From assembly GCA_963797765.1 (NCBI GenBank), contig CAWCQU010000002.1, forward strand, positions 868,001-932,000: 64,000 nucleotides of DNA, in the 5' to 3' direction. Position 1 is the first letter of the stretch. Each line of letters starts with the position of its first letter. A program made the position numbers and the translations under genes. The DNA comes from JBGPTK01 sp963797765 (GTDB lineage: Bacteria; Acidobacteriota; Terriglobia; Acidiferrales; UBA7541). This document shows positions 38,581 through 46,759 of the stretch, one piece after another. The notes under the pieces are model-generated. The model was not told the origin of the DNA. It saw nothing but the letters and a program-made list of their open reading frames with translations, and searched no databases.

Positions 38581-41019
38581 ATGGAAACGCTTTGGCAGGA
38601 CTTGAAGTACGGCATCCGGATGCTGGGGAGAAGTCCCGGCTTCACGATTGTCGCTGTATTGACGCTGGCGATGGGCATCGGCGCAAACACCGCTATATTC
38701 AGCGTGCTCAACGCCGTCTTACTTAAGTCACTGCCTTACACCGAGCCGGACCGACTGGTGATGGTGTGGGGAAACGAACGCACGCAAAACAATTCGCGCA
38801 GCCAGGTATCTGCTACAGATGTGGTGGATTGGCGCGCGCAAAATCATGTGTTCGAAGACGTCGCCACCGTCAGCGGTTTCTATACGCCGACGCTTACCGG
38901 CGCAGGCGAGCCGGAGCGCATTCCGGCGGAAATTGTGGGCGACGGATATTTCCGAATCATGCGCGGCAAAGCGCTGCTGGGACGCCTTTTTACCGCGGAG
39001 GAAAATATCGACGGCAAGGATGACGTGGTCGTCCTTACCTATGGATTATGGCAACGGCGCTTTGGAGGCGATCCGGCGGTCATCGGCAGATCCATTTTGC
39101 TCAATAGCCGGCCGCATATCGTCGTTGGGATCCTGCCGCCGGAGTTCCGATCGCTGCCCTTTGCAATAACGGAAGGGCCTCCTGCGGAACTTTATCGTCC
39201 CGTCGGCGAAAACTATAACGAAAAAGATCGCAGCTCCCGGCATTTGCGAGCCATCGCGCGGCTGAAGCCCGGAGTGAGCCTGCAGCAGGCGCAAGCCGAT
39301 ATGGACGTAATCGCGCGGCGGTTGGAACAGGAGCATCCGCGCGCCAACACGGATTACGGCGTGCACCTGGTCTCGCTGAAGGAAGATTTAGTGGGCGGGA
39401 TTCGCCCCGCGCTTCTGCTGCTTTTTGGAGCTGTAGGATTCGTTCTGTTAATTGCGTGCGCGAATGTTGCCAATCTGCTGCTGGCTCGCTCGGCGTCGCG
39501 GCAGACGGAGATTGCCGTCCGCGCCGCTTTGGGAGCGGGACGCACTCGGCTCGTCCGTCAATTTCTCACCGAGAGCGCCCTGCTGGCCCTTTGCGGAGGG
39601 CTTTTGGGAATTCTATTCGCCGTTTGGGGGGCCAGCCTGATCGAATCGGTGGGAGCGAAGGTGATTCCCTCGCTCACTTCGGTTGAGCTCAATTTGAGTG
39701 TGTTCGGATTCACGATGGCTCTTTCCCTGCTCACCGGAATTGTATTTGGCGTCGCACCCGCCTTGCAGGTAACGCGCGTGAATTTAAACGATGTGCTGAA
39801 GGAAGGTGGCCGCGCTTCAAGCGCACGCCGCAATCCGCTGCGCAGCGCTCTAGTGGTTTCGGAAGTCGCGCTGGCGCTGGTGCTGCTGGTTTCGGCCGGG
39901 CTGCTGATCCGCAGTCTTTCGCAATTGAGGCAATTGAATCCGGGATTCAATCCATCCAATCTGCTTACCATGAATGTTCCGCTTCCGGCTGCCCGCTATC
40001 CCAAAGACGCGGATAAGCTTGCCTTTTACAATCGCATGATTGAACGCGTGGAAGCCCTGCCCGGCGTTCAATCAGCAGGAATCGTAAGTGTTGTCCCGCT
40101 GGGCACCAATTTTGACGGACGCGAACTGCAACTGGAAGATCAGCCCAAGCCGCCGGGACATGATCTTTCCGTCCCGACCTTCATCGCGACGCCTGGTTAT
40201 CTGCGCGCCATGCAGACCCCTCTTCTGAAAGGCCGCCTGTTCACGGAAACGGACAGCGATGCCGGCGCTCCGGTGGCTCTGATCAGCGACACGATGGCTC
40301 GCAACCTTTGGCCCGGCCAAAATCCGCTGGGGAAGCATCTGCGGATCTCGGGGGGCGACAAGCCGATCGAGCAATTGGGATGGCGCTCCGTGGTCGGAGT
40401 GGTCAGCGACGTGAAACAAGCTCGCCTGGATGCTCCCGGGGAAATGCAAGTTTACGTTCCCGAAGCGCAGATGGTGAATTCCTACATGACGCTGGTGGTG
40501 CGCACGAAAGTGAATCCATCAAGCTTGGCCGGCGCCATTCGCGAGCAAATCCATGCTCTCGATAAAGATCAGGTTGTCTATGCAGTCGCCACGATGGATC
40601 AATTGCTTTCGGAATCGCTGGCGCTGCGGCGGTTTTCGATGTTGTTGCTGGGATTGTTCGCCGCGGTTGCGCTGCTTTTGGCCGCCGTGGGGCTCTATGG
40701 AGTGATTTCCTACACCGTGGGCCAGCGCACCCACGAATTCGGAATTCGCATTGCTTTGGGTGCACAGCCGGGCGATGTGCTGCGGCTTGTGGTCCGGCAC
40801 GGTTTTACGTTGGTGTTGGCAGGCCTCGGCGCCGGTATCGTGGCTGCACTGGCGCTCACGCGTTTGCTGGAAAGTTTGTTGTACGGAATCAGCTCCACCG
40901 ATCCGGCCACTTTTGCGGTTGTTTCCGTGGTGCTTTTGGGGGTCGCGCTGGTGGCTTGTTACGTCCCGGCGCGGCGGGCGACGAGAGTGGATCCGATGGT
41001 GGCATTGCGGTACGAGTGA
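38581..41019 (+). CDS. ADOP-family double MacB/FtsX permease (copy M)
   Basis: This intact protein of 812 residues opens ETLWQDLKYGIRMLGRSPGF, with the first helix containing LTLAMGIGANTAIFSVLNAV. The first FtsX domain carries LIACANVANLLLARSAS and the second THEFGIRIALGAQ; the ending is VDPMVALRYE. No strong SD is visible; GGTGAAACG precedes the ATG. It is the last permease of the array and is followed after 102 bp by the NtrC-type regulator. Confidence 0.94.
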   Translation: METLWQDLKYGIRMLGRSPGFTIVAVLTLAMGIGANTAIFSVLNAVLLKSLPYTEPDRLVMVWGNERTQNNSRSQVSATDVVDWRAQNHVFEDVATVSGFYTPTLTGAGEPERIPAEIVGDGYFRIMRGKALLGRLFTAEENIDGKDDVVVLTYGLWQRRFGGDPAVIGRSILLNSRPHIVVGILPPEFRSLPFAITEGPPAELYRPVGENYNEKDRSSRHLRAIARLKPGVSLQQAQADMDVIARRLEQEHPRANTDYGVHLVSLKEDLVGGIRPALLLLFGAVGFVLLIACANVANLLLARSASRQTEIAVRAALGAGRTRLVRQFLTESALLALCGGLLGILFAVWGASLIESVGAKVIPSLTSVELNLSVFGFTMALSLLTGIVFGVAPALQVTRVNLNDVLKEGGRASSARRNPLRSALVVSEVALALVLLVSAGLLIRSLSQLRQLNPGFNPSNLLTMNVPLPAARYPKDADKLAFYNRMIERVEALPGVQSAGIVSVVPLGTNFDGRELQLEDQPKPPGHDLSVPTFIATPGYLRAMQTPLLKGRLFTETDSDAGAPVALISDTMARNLWPGQNPLGKHLRISGGDKPIEQLGWRSVVGVVSDVKQARLDAPGEMQVYVPEAQMVNSYMTLVVRTKVNPSSLAGAIREQIHALDKDQVVYAVATMDQLLSESLALRRFSMLLLGLFAAVALLLAAVGLYGVISYTVGQRTHEFGIRIALGAQPGDVLRLVVRHGFTLVLAGLGAGIVAALALTRLLESLLYGISSTDPATFAVVSVVLLGVALVACYVPARRATRVDPMVALRYE

Positions 41020-41121
41020 TGGCAGCGGTGATAAGCGTCTGGAGAAAAATTTGATTCCATCTTGATCGCTTGCCGCTCCCTGCGCATCACGGCGGTTTCA
41101 GTGACCCCGGGGAGGTTTTCA

Positions 41122-42531
41122 ATGGAAACGTTGGTCAAATCACAGGATACTCAAGGGCCTATGGCATTCAGTCATCATAATGCAATGCGAGTGTTAGTCG
41201 CCGACGATCAGCCGGACGTCCGGGAAGCTTTGCGGCTTCTGCTGAAAGGCGAAGGATTCGAAATTGAAGCGGTGGCTTCCCCGTCCGCCGTGATCGCGGC
41301 GCTGGAAGCTCGCGAACACGACGCGGTGCTGATGGACTTCAACTACGCGCGCGATACCACGTCCGGCCAGGAAGGGCTCGACTTGCTTTCCGGCATCCGC
41401 GCGATTGACGGCACCATCCCGGTGGTGGTGATGACTGCCTGGGGGAGCCTGGAACTCGCGGTGGAAGCGATGCGCCGAGGGGCCAAGGATTTCGTGCAGA
41501 AGCCCTGGGAAAATGCGCGGCTGATCGCGATTCTTCGCACGCAGATCGAATTGGCTCGAGCCCTGCGCAAAAGCCAGCGCCTGGAAGCCGAAAATCGTTT
41601 GTTGCGCGCCGATGGCCGCCCCACCTTAATCGCTGAATCCGCCGCCATGCGTCCGGTGAAGGAAATGATCGCGCGCGTGGGCCCTTCGGATGCGAACGTC
41701 TTGATCACCGGCGAACACGGAACCGGAAAAGAAGTGGTGGCGCGCACTTTGTACGCGCTCTCTCCGCGCGCCGGAAAATCGCTGGTCACGGTAAACGCCG
41801 GCGGCCTGCCGGAAGGGATTTTCGAAAGCGAATTATTTGGGCACGTAAAAGGCGCCTTCACCGATGCCAAAGTGGATCGCGTAGGACGATTCGAATTGGC
41901 GGATGGCGGCACACTGTTCCTGGATGAAATTGCCAACGTTCCGATGAACCTGCAGGCCAAACTGCTTCGCGTGCTGGAAACCGGCGAACTCGAGCGAGTG
42001 GGATCATCCACCACGCGGCGCGTGGACGTTCGAATCATTTCCGCCACCAACGCCGACGTGAACTCGGAAGTTAATGCAGGGCGCTTTCGCGAAGATTTGC
42101 TCTTCCGCCTGAACACGATCGAAATTCACTTGCCGCCGCTGCGCGAGCGCAAGGAAGATGTTCCGCTGCTGGCCATGCATTTCCTGCGGCAATCCGCACA
42201 GCGTTACCGCAAGCAGCTGAATGGCTTTGAAATGGTGGCGATGCAGATGCTCCTTGACCATCCCTGGCCCGGCAATATCCGCGAACTGGATCACGCCGTG
42301 GAGCGCGCGGTACTGTTGGCGCAGGGCCAGCAGGTGATGGCTAGCGACCTGGGATTGCGCCCGGTGCGCGAAGCCCCATTCCGGCTTGAAGAAATGGGCC
42401 TGGAAGAAGTGGAACGCGTGCTGATCCAGAAAGCCCTGGCTCGATATGCCGGGAACGTGAGCCAGGCCAGCAAGGCGCTGGGACTCAGCCGTAGCGCGCT
42501 CTATAGACGGTTGCAAAAATACAACCTGTGA
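41122..42531 (+). CDS. NtrC-type sigma-54-dependent response regulator
   Basis: The 469-residue protein starts at ATG 41122, preceded by GGGGAGG; the in-frame ATG at 41062 lacks an SD. It has a REC domain (about 22-140) with Asp72 in LMDFNYARD, an AAA+ central domain with Walker A GEHGTGKE, Walker B TLFLDE and the sigma-54 contact loop written GAFTDA instead of GAFTGA, and a Fis-type helix-turn-helix at the end (ASKALGLSRSALYRRLQKY). It should activate transcription at sigma-54 promoters when phosphorylated. The fifth loop residue is Asp rather than Gly; such variants exist naturally, but their interaction with sigma-54 may differ. Its stop overlaps the start of the kinase gene by 4 bp, so the two are coupled. 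Likely targets are promoters within this locus. Confidence 0.93.
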   Translation: METLVKSQDTQGPMAFSHHNAMRVLVADDQPDVREALRLLLKGEGFEIEAVASPSAVIAALEAREHDAVLMDFNYARDTTSGQEGLDLLSGIRAIDGTIPVVVMTAWGSLELAVEAMRRGAKDFVQKPWENARLIAILRTQIELARALRKSQRLEAENRLLRADGRPTLIAESAAMRPVKEMIARVGPSDANVLITGEHGTGKEVVARTLYALSPRAGKSLVTVNAGGLPEGIFESELFGHVKGAFTDAKVDRVGRFELADGGTLFLDEIANVPMNLQAKLLRVLETGELERVGSSTTRRVDVRIISATNADVNSEVNAGRFREDLLFRLNTIEIHLPPLRERKEDVPLLAMHFLRQSAQRYRKQLNGFEMVAMQMLLDHPWPGNIRELDHAVERAVLLAQGQQVMASDLGLRPVREAPFRLEEMGLEEVERVLIQKALARYAGNVSQASKALGLSRSALYRRLQKYNL

Positions 42532-43853
42532 AACCGCTTCCCTACGAGCGCCGCATCCTGATTCAGGCCCTCCTGGCAGGCACGGCAGGCTCGGGCATCG
42601 CGCTGGTACTTCTTTGGGTCGGCGGCTATTCACCCAAATTGCAGTGGACGTTAACGGTTTTCATCGTGGGCATGTGGCTCAGTTTTGCCTTCAACGTCCA
42701 ACAGCGCGTCGCGTTTCCTCTCCGCACACTTTCCAATCTGCTTGCTGCCCTCCGCGAAGGCGACTTTTCCATTCGCGCCCGCGGCGCGGAACGAGATGAT
42801 TCCCTCGGCGAAGTTCTCCGCGAAGTAAATGCTTTGGGAGAAACTTTGCGGCAGCAGCGTCTGGGCGCCGTCGAAGCCACCGCTCTCTTGAAAAAAGTGA
42901 TGGAGGAAATTGACGTTGCCGTGTTCGCTTTTGATGGCACGTCGCACCTTCGTCTGATCAATCGTGCCGGTGAACGCATCCTCAATCAGCCGGCTGAGTT
43001 GATCATTGGCCACACCGCCGAGGAACTGGGCCTGCTCGAGTGCCTCGAAGGAGATACGCCGCGCATCGAACAAATCGCGTTCCCCGGCAAAGCGGGACGC
43101 TGGGAAATCCATCGCGGCAATTTCCGCGAAGGCGGCTTGCCGCACGAAATTGTGGTGATCACGGATTTAAGCCGCGCTCTGCGTGAAGAAGAGCGCCAGG
43201 CATGGCAGCGCCTGATTCGCGTCCTTGGCCACGAGCTGAACAATTCTCTCGCACCCATTAAGTCTGTTGCTGAGAATCTAAGCGGCTTGATCGCGCGCCG
43301 CGACCGGCCATCGGATTGGGAAGAAGATATGCGCAGCGGATTGAACCTGGTGGCCGCGCGCACCGAAGGCCTGAACCGCTTTATGAGCGCCTACGCGCGC
43401 CTCGCTCGGCTGCCACCCCCGCGCATGCAGCCTGTGGAAGTGAGCACCTGGATCCGGCGCGTGGTGGGCCTTGAGCCGCGACTGCAGGTTCAAATGCAGG
43501 CCGGCCCTGAGATGAAAATCGAGGCCGATCCCGACCAGCTTGAACAATTGTTGATCAATCTGGTACGCAACGCGGTGGACGCGTCGCTCGAAACGGGTGG
43601 TGGTGTGCGCGTGGGATGGAAACGCAAACAAAGATATTTGGAACTCTGGGTGCAAGATGATGGTCCCGGAATTCCCAACCTGACAAACCTTTTCGTCCCG
43701 TTCTTCACCACCAAGCAAGGCGGCTCGGGCATTGGGCTCGTTCTGAGCCGCCAGATCGCGGAAGCGCACGGCGGCACGCTCGGCCTCGAAAATAAATCCT
43801 CAGGCAAAGGTTGCGAAGCCCGCCTGCGGCTTCCCATGGACCATTCTTCCTAG
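42528..43853 (+). CDS. NtrY-like membrane sensor histidine kinase
   Basis: This 441-residue kinase starts at GTG 42528 inside the GTGA overlap with the regulator's stop codon. It has two membrane helices (about 10-30 and 38-58) with almost no periplasmic loop. A HAMP-like linker follows (FPLRTLSNLLAALREGDF), then a PAS domain (about 118-215). The dimerisation domain carries His235 in LGHELNNSLAPI, and the ATPase domain has an N-box NLVRNAVDAS, then DDGPGI and GSGIGL. The short loop suggests it senses membrane or cytoplasmic signals. It is the only kinase in the ADOP locus and is the likely phosphodonor for both the NtrC-type regulator and the receiver-phosphatase at 23285, which have matching receiver domains. 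Confidence 0.93.
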   Translation: MKPLPYERRILIQALLAGTAGSGIALVLLWVGGYSPKLQWTLTVFIVGMWLSFAFNVQQRVAFPLRTLSNLLAALREGDFSIRARGAERDDSLGEVLREVNALGETLRQQRLGAVEATALLKKVMEEIDVAVFAFDGTSHLRLINRAGERILNQPAELIIGHTAEELGLLECLEGDTPRIEQIAFPGKAGRWEIHRGNFREGGLPHEIVVITDLSRALREEERQAWQRLIRVLGHELNNSLAPIKSVAENLSGLIARRDRPSDWEEDMRSGLNLVAARTEGLNRFMSAYARLARLPPPRMQPVEVSTWIRRVVGLEPRLQVQMQAGPEMKIEADPDQLEQLLINLVRNAVDASLETGGGVRVGWKRKQRYLELWVQDDGPGIPNLTNLFVPFFTTKQGGSGIGLVLSRQIAEAHGGTLGLENKSSGKGCEARLRLPMDHSS

Positions 43854-43914
43854 CTTAAGTATTTTTCCCTGGCTTGTTTGCGGGGTCACTCTTCGTTTCG
43901 CGGCAGAGGGGTCG

Positions 43915-43964
43915 CCGCGGGCGGCCGTTGGTCGTGGGGAGGAAGTCGCAACGGCCGTCCGCGG
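43915..43964. terminator. Long stem-loop between convergent genes
   Basis: Arms of 16 bp, CCGCGGGCGGCCGTTG (43915-43930) and its near-perfect complement (43949-43964, one G-T pair), enclose an 18-nt loop. The element lies between the kinase stop at 43853 and the cytochrome stop at 43974, which converge. It could terminate both transcripts, but it lacks a U-tract on either side. Confidence 0.4.
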
Positions 43965-43973
43965 CGCTGGCGG

Positions 43974-44516
43974 TTAAAATTCCGGCTTTGCGTTTCCGCG
44001 GTGGCATGTCCAGCAGGTAGGACCCTGCGTGGTTGGGAAGTATTGGCCCTGAATTGCTCCGGTCATGGTGAGCATCTGGCGCGCGGTTTTTTTCTCCTGC
44101 TTGTCGTCACGGCTCCATTCGCCTACCACGTGGCAGTGCTCGCAGCGGACGTACAGTGCGCCGCAAAAATATTTCATTACACCCATCAGGTTCGGGGCGG
44201 GCATGTCCTTCAGGATTTGAACGTTTTTGTAGTATTCGCCGGCCGTTTTCTTCTCGGTGGGAGGCGCGGGCTTTTCGTCCCATTCCGAGGGAGGCCGCTC
44301 CTGGTGCATGGGCTGCGGAATAGGAAGGTTCCGCGTTTGTGAGGCGGGGGGCGGCAATTGCGGTGGAGCTTGCTGGTTCTTGTCTTGATCCTGCGTTTTC
44401 GCGGAGCTGCGCGGCATGCCGATGCCCGCGCACGTCGCAAAGATCATCGCAGGAAAAACCCCGCAAAGTATCGCCACCTTCCGGAATCCAATCGGTCTGT
44501 TCCACCGCTGCTTCAT
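43974..44516 (-). CDS. Exported diheme cytochrome c (reaction-centre cytochrome-like)
   Basis: The 180-residue protein has an N-terminal signal or anchor (about 10-32, IGFRKVAILCGVFPAMIFA), a Pro/Gln-rich linker, and then a compact domain with two heme-attachment motifs, CEHCH and CWTCH. Methionines in LMGVMKYF and QMLTM are placed to act as distal ligands. This arrangement resembles half of the four-heme cytochrome subunit of photosynthetic reaction centres, a domain also frequent in non-phototrophic Acidobacteriota. It is presumably a periplasmic electron carrier. SD AGGAGC lies 5 bp upstream of the ATG. No oxidase or reaction-centre genes are adjacent, so its partner is unknown. Confidence 0.88.
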   Translation of the reverse strand: MKQRWNRPIGFRKVAILCGVFPAMIFATCAGIGMPRSSAKTQDQDKNQQAPPQLPPPASQTRNLPIPQPMHQERPPSEWDEKPAPPTEKKTAGEYYKNVQILKDMPAPNLMGVMKYFCGALYVRCEHCHVVGEWSRDDKQEKKTARQMLTMTGAIQGQYFPTTQGPTCWTCHRGNAKPEF

Positions 44517-44849
44517 AAGTGCTCCTGGTTGATTTTGAATCTAGATGTAGGAGCGAGCTTCAGCCGCGCCCCTGCATGTCTGAATCCGCGAATGCTGTGA
44601 TTCTGAGCAAAGCGCCGAGTTTGCGTCGCGACGCTTTTTGGCCCAGGAGAAGAATCTCTCTTCGATCCGAAGCTGCCACACCTCTGGCCAGCAATTTCTA
44701 TTCTTCTTACGGCGGAACTCCAATCGATTTGGGGTGAGGACGATCAAAAAAGGGGCAAGATGCGGGTCTACAGGGGTGGGACGAAGAACCCCACTCTTCC
44801 CGATGAGGCCGGGAAGGATGGGGCACCGGATTACAGAATGGCCCCGAAA
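44517..44849. other. Gene-free spacer with two repeat-like elements
   Basis: No credible coding frame is present. At 44546-44573 there is a GTAGGAGCGAGCTTCAG element like those at 61007 and 61986, and at 44787-44826 a palindromic element that recurs at 57049. The spacer lies between the LytTR regulator's stop and the cytochrome start and probably holds the cytochrome promoter, which I cannot place. Confidence 0.5.
44787..44826 (-). repeat. Interspersed palindromic repeat, copy 1
   Basis: Read on the minus strand the element runs GTGCCCCATCCTTCCCGG, then CCTCATCGGGAAG and AGTGGGG. It matches the element at 57049-57089 at nearly every base over about 40 bp. Its core CTTCCCG/CGGGAAG can fold. 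Both copies lie just outside genes. Confidence 0.7.
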
Positions 44850-45617
44850 TCAGCCGCCGGAGCCAAGCGGCTCAGGCAACTTCTCGCGATAGCTGCGGCT
44901 GAGCGTGAGTTCGGTGCCATCGCGCAACCGGACGGCATAATCCCCATGGAAAAGCGGACGCAGATCCTGCACTCGGTCGAGATTCACGATGGTGGAGCGA
45001 TGAATGCGTGCGAATTTCGCCGGATCGAGTTTCGCTTCAAGCGATTGCATCGTCTCGCGCACGGTGTGTGTCTGCGCTCCCGCATGCAATCGCACGTAAT
45101 TATCCATCGCCTCGATCCAATGAATTTCCTCGACGCGCAAGAAAATAATGCGCCCGCCCGATTTCACCACCAGCCGCCCAATATATTTTTTTCGCGCCTC
45201 GAATGCTTCGAGCAGGGAAACAAGCCTCGGCTCGATTTCGTGTTTCTTTCCGCGGGCAAGATCGCCCTTGGCTCGCGCCAGCGCGGCGGAAAATCGCTCC
45301 CGGTCAAAGGATTTCAGCAGATAATCCACGGCGTGGACTTCAAAAGCCTTCACGGCATAGCGGTCGTACGCGGTCACGAAAATTGTCGCGGGAATTTCCT
45401 CGACCTCCAGGGATTCCAGCACCCCGAACCCATCCATCTCCGGCATCTGCACATCCAGGAAAACTAAATCCGGCTTCAGCCTGCGAATCGCCGCTACTGC
45501 CTGCTTGCCATCGGCGCACTCTCCGGCGATTTCAACCTCGGGATCGCCAGCCAGCAGCGTGCGAATTCGCTCGCGTCCCAGCGGCTCATCATCCACGATC
45601 AGGATTCGCAGCTTCAT
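44850..45617 (-). CDS. LytTR-family response regulator
   Basis: From ATG 45617 the protein is about 255 residues (an in-frame ATG at 45635 adds six). GAGGGGCGG directly upstream favours the shorter form. The receiver domain has the acidic pair Asp9/Asp10, phospho-acceptor Asp55 in LVFLDVQMPEMDGF, and Lys in YLLKSFD. The C-terminal LytTR DNA-binding domain includes IHWIEAMDNYVRLH, FARIHRSTIVNLDRV and ELTLSRSYREKL. Its start lies inside the end of the LytS-like kinase gene, so the two are translationally coupled. Targets are unknown. Confidence 0.94.
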   Translation of the reverse strand: MKLRILIVDDEPLGRERIRTLLAGDPEVEIAGECADGKQAVAAIRRLKPDLVFLDVQMPEMDGFGVLESLEVEEIPATIFVTAYDRYAVKAFEVHAVDYLLKSFDRERFSAALARAKGDLARGKKHEIEPRLVSLLEAFEARKKYIGRLVVKSGGRIIFLRVEEIHWIEAMDNYVRLHAGAQTHTVRETMQSLEAKLDPAKFARIHRSTIVNLDRVQDLRPLFHGDYAVRLRDGTELTLSRSYREKLPEPLGSGG

Positions 45618-46693
45618 CCGCCCCTCGGTTTCCATTCCCTGTAGATGCGGTCTGGAAGGGAAAGGAAATCACGGCGATGGCTCCCCCATCGGCTCCATTT
45701 TTCAATTCAAATTGCTGAGAGCTGCCATAGAGTTGTTCCAGCCGCGCCCGGGTGCTGGAAACTCCCACTCCGTTTTTCGGCTTGCCCACGCCGCCGCTCG
45801 CCTCCATCGCGAGGCCGGGACCATCATCCTGCACTTCCAGCACCAGCATGCCGTCCTGCCGGCGCGAGCGGACCACCACGCGGCCTGGCCGAGACCGCGT
45901 CGCCACTCCATGGCGGATCGCATTTTCCACCAATGGCTGCAAGATGAAATAAGGAGTGCGCGCGGCAAGCGTTTCCGGAGCGATCTCCATGCAAATCGTC
46001 AACCGGTCGGCAAATCGCGTGCGCTCGATTTCCAGATAGCGATCCAGGAATTCCAATTCCTTTTGTAGCGGCACCTCTTGCACTCCCCCGTCTTCGAGCG
46101 TCATCCGTAGCAATTCACTTAGCCGTGCGATCATGCGGTCAGCGGCTTCTGGATCGCGATGCACCAGAGTGGAAATGGAATTCAGTGTGTTGAACAAGAA
46201 ATGAGGATGCAGTTGCATCTGCAGCGCCTGCAAGCGAGCCTTGGCCAACTGCGCGGTCAATTGCGACGCCCGCAATTCGCCCTCCCGGTAGCGGCGGTAA
46301 AAATCGAATCCCGCCGTCGCGCCCACGATAGCCCAGTAAGTTAAAATATTCAGGTGCAGTTTATATGCCGGCGCCATTTTGCCGGGAATCTGCAGGAGAT
46401 AATTGCGAACCTGGTTATCCAATCCAACTTTCAGAAATGCAACCAACAAGCTGGCAGCGATATGGACCGGCAAGATTGCGCGGCCAGCGCCCTCGTTCCA
46501 GCGGAAATCGCCGCGCGAACCAAACCAGCGCCGGAGCAATCAGTCCCCAGGCGTACCATTCGCTCATCTGCAGCTTCAGAATCAAGCCCAGCATCACCCG
46601 GCCGCCGGCATATTTGTAGGTGATGTAAGACTGGCTGGTGAAGAACAGGCCAACGCAGTCCATCCCAGGAAAATCAGAAGCCACCGGAGCCAT
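45589..46693 (-). CDS. LytS-like sensor histidine kinase, one frameshift
   Basis: Two overlapping frames form one kinase. The upstream frame (from ATG 46693; ATG 46663 is also possible) reads LFFTSQSYITYKYAGG and SEWYAWGLIAPALVWFARRF and reaches RWPRNLA. The downstream frame continues VHIAASLLVAFLKVGL to the end. Removing one G near 46468 joins them into about 367 residues. The product has four membrane helices, then the His-kinase segment with QMQLHPHFLFNTLNSI (phospho-His in LHPHFLFN) and an ATPase domain with PLVENAIRHG and DDGPGL. This is the LytS/YehU type that partners LytTR regulators, and its 3' end overlaps that gene. The indel resembles those in the ADOP genes and may be an error. 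Without correction the kinase would lose half its membrane domain. Confidence 0.87.
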
Positions 46694-46759
46694 CGTCGTC
46701 GAGCATAGGAGTGGGGTAATTCTTTTCTACACTATCCCGCAGCCGCCGGATAGGCGAAT

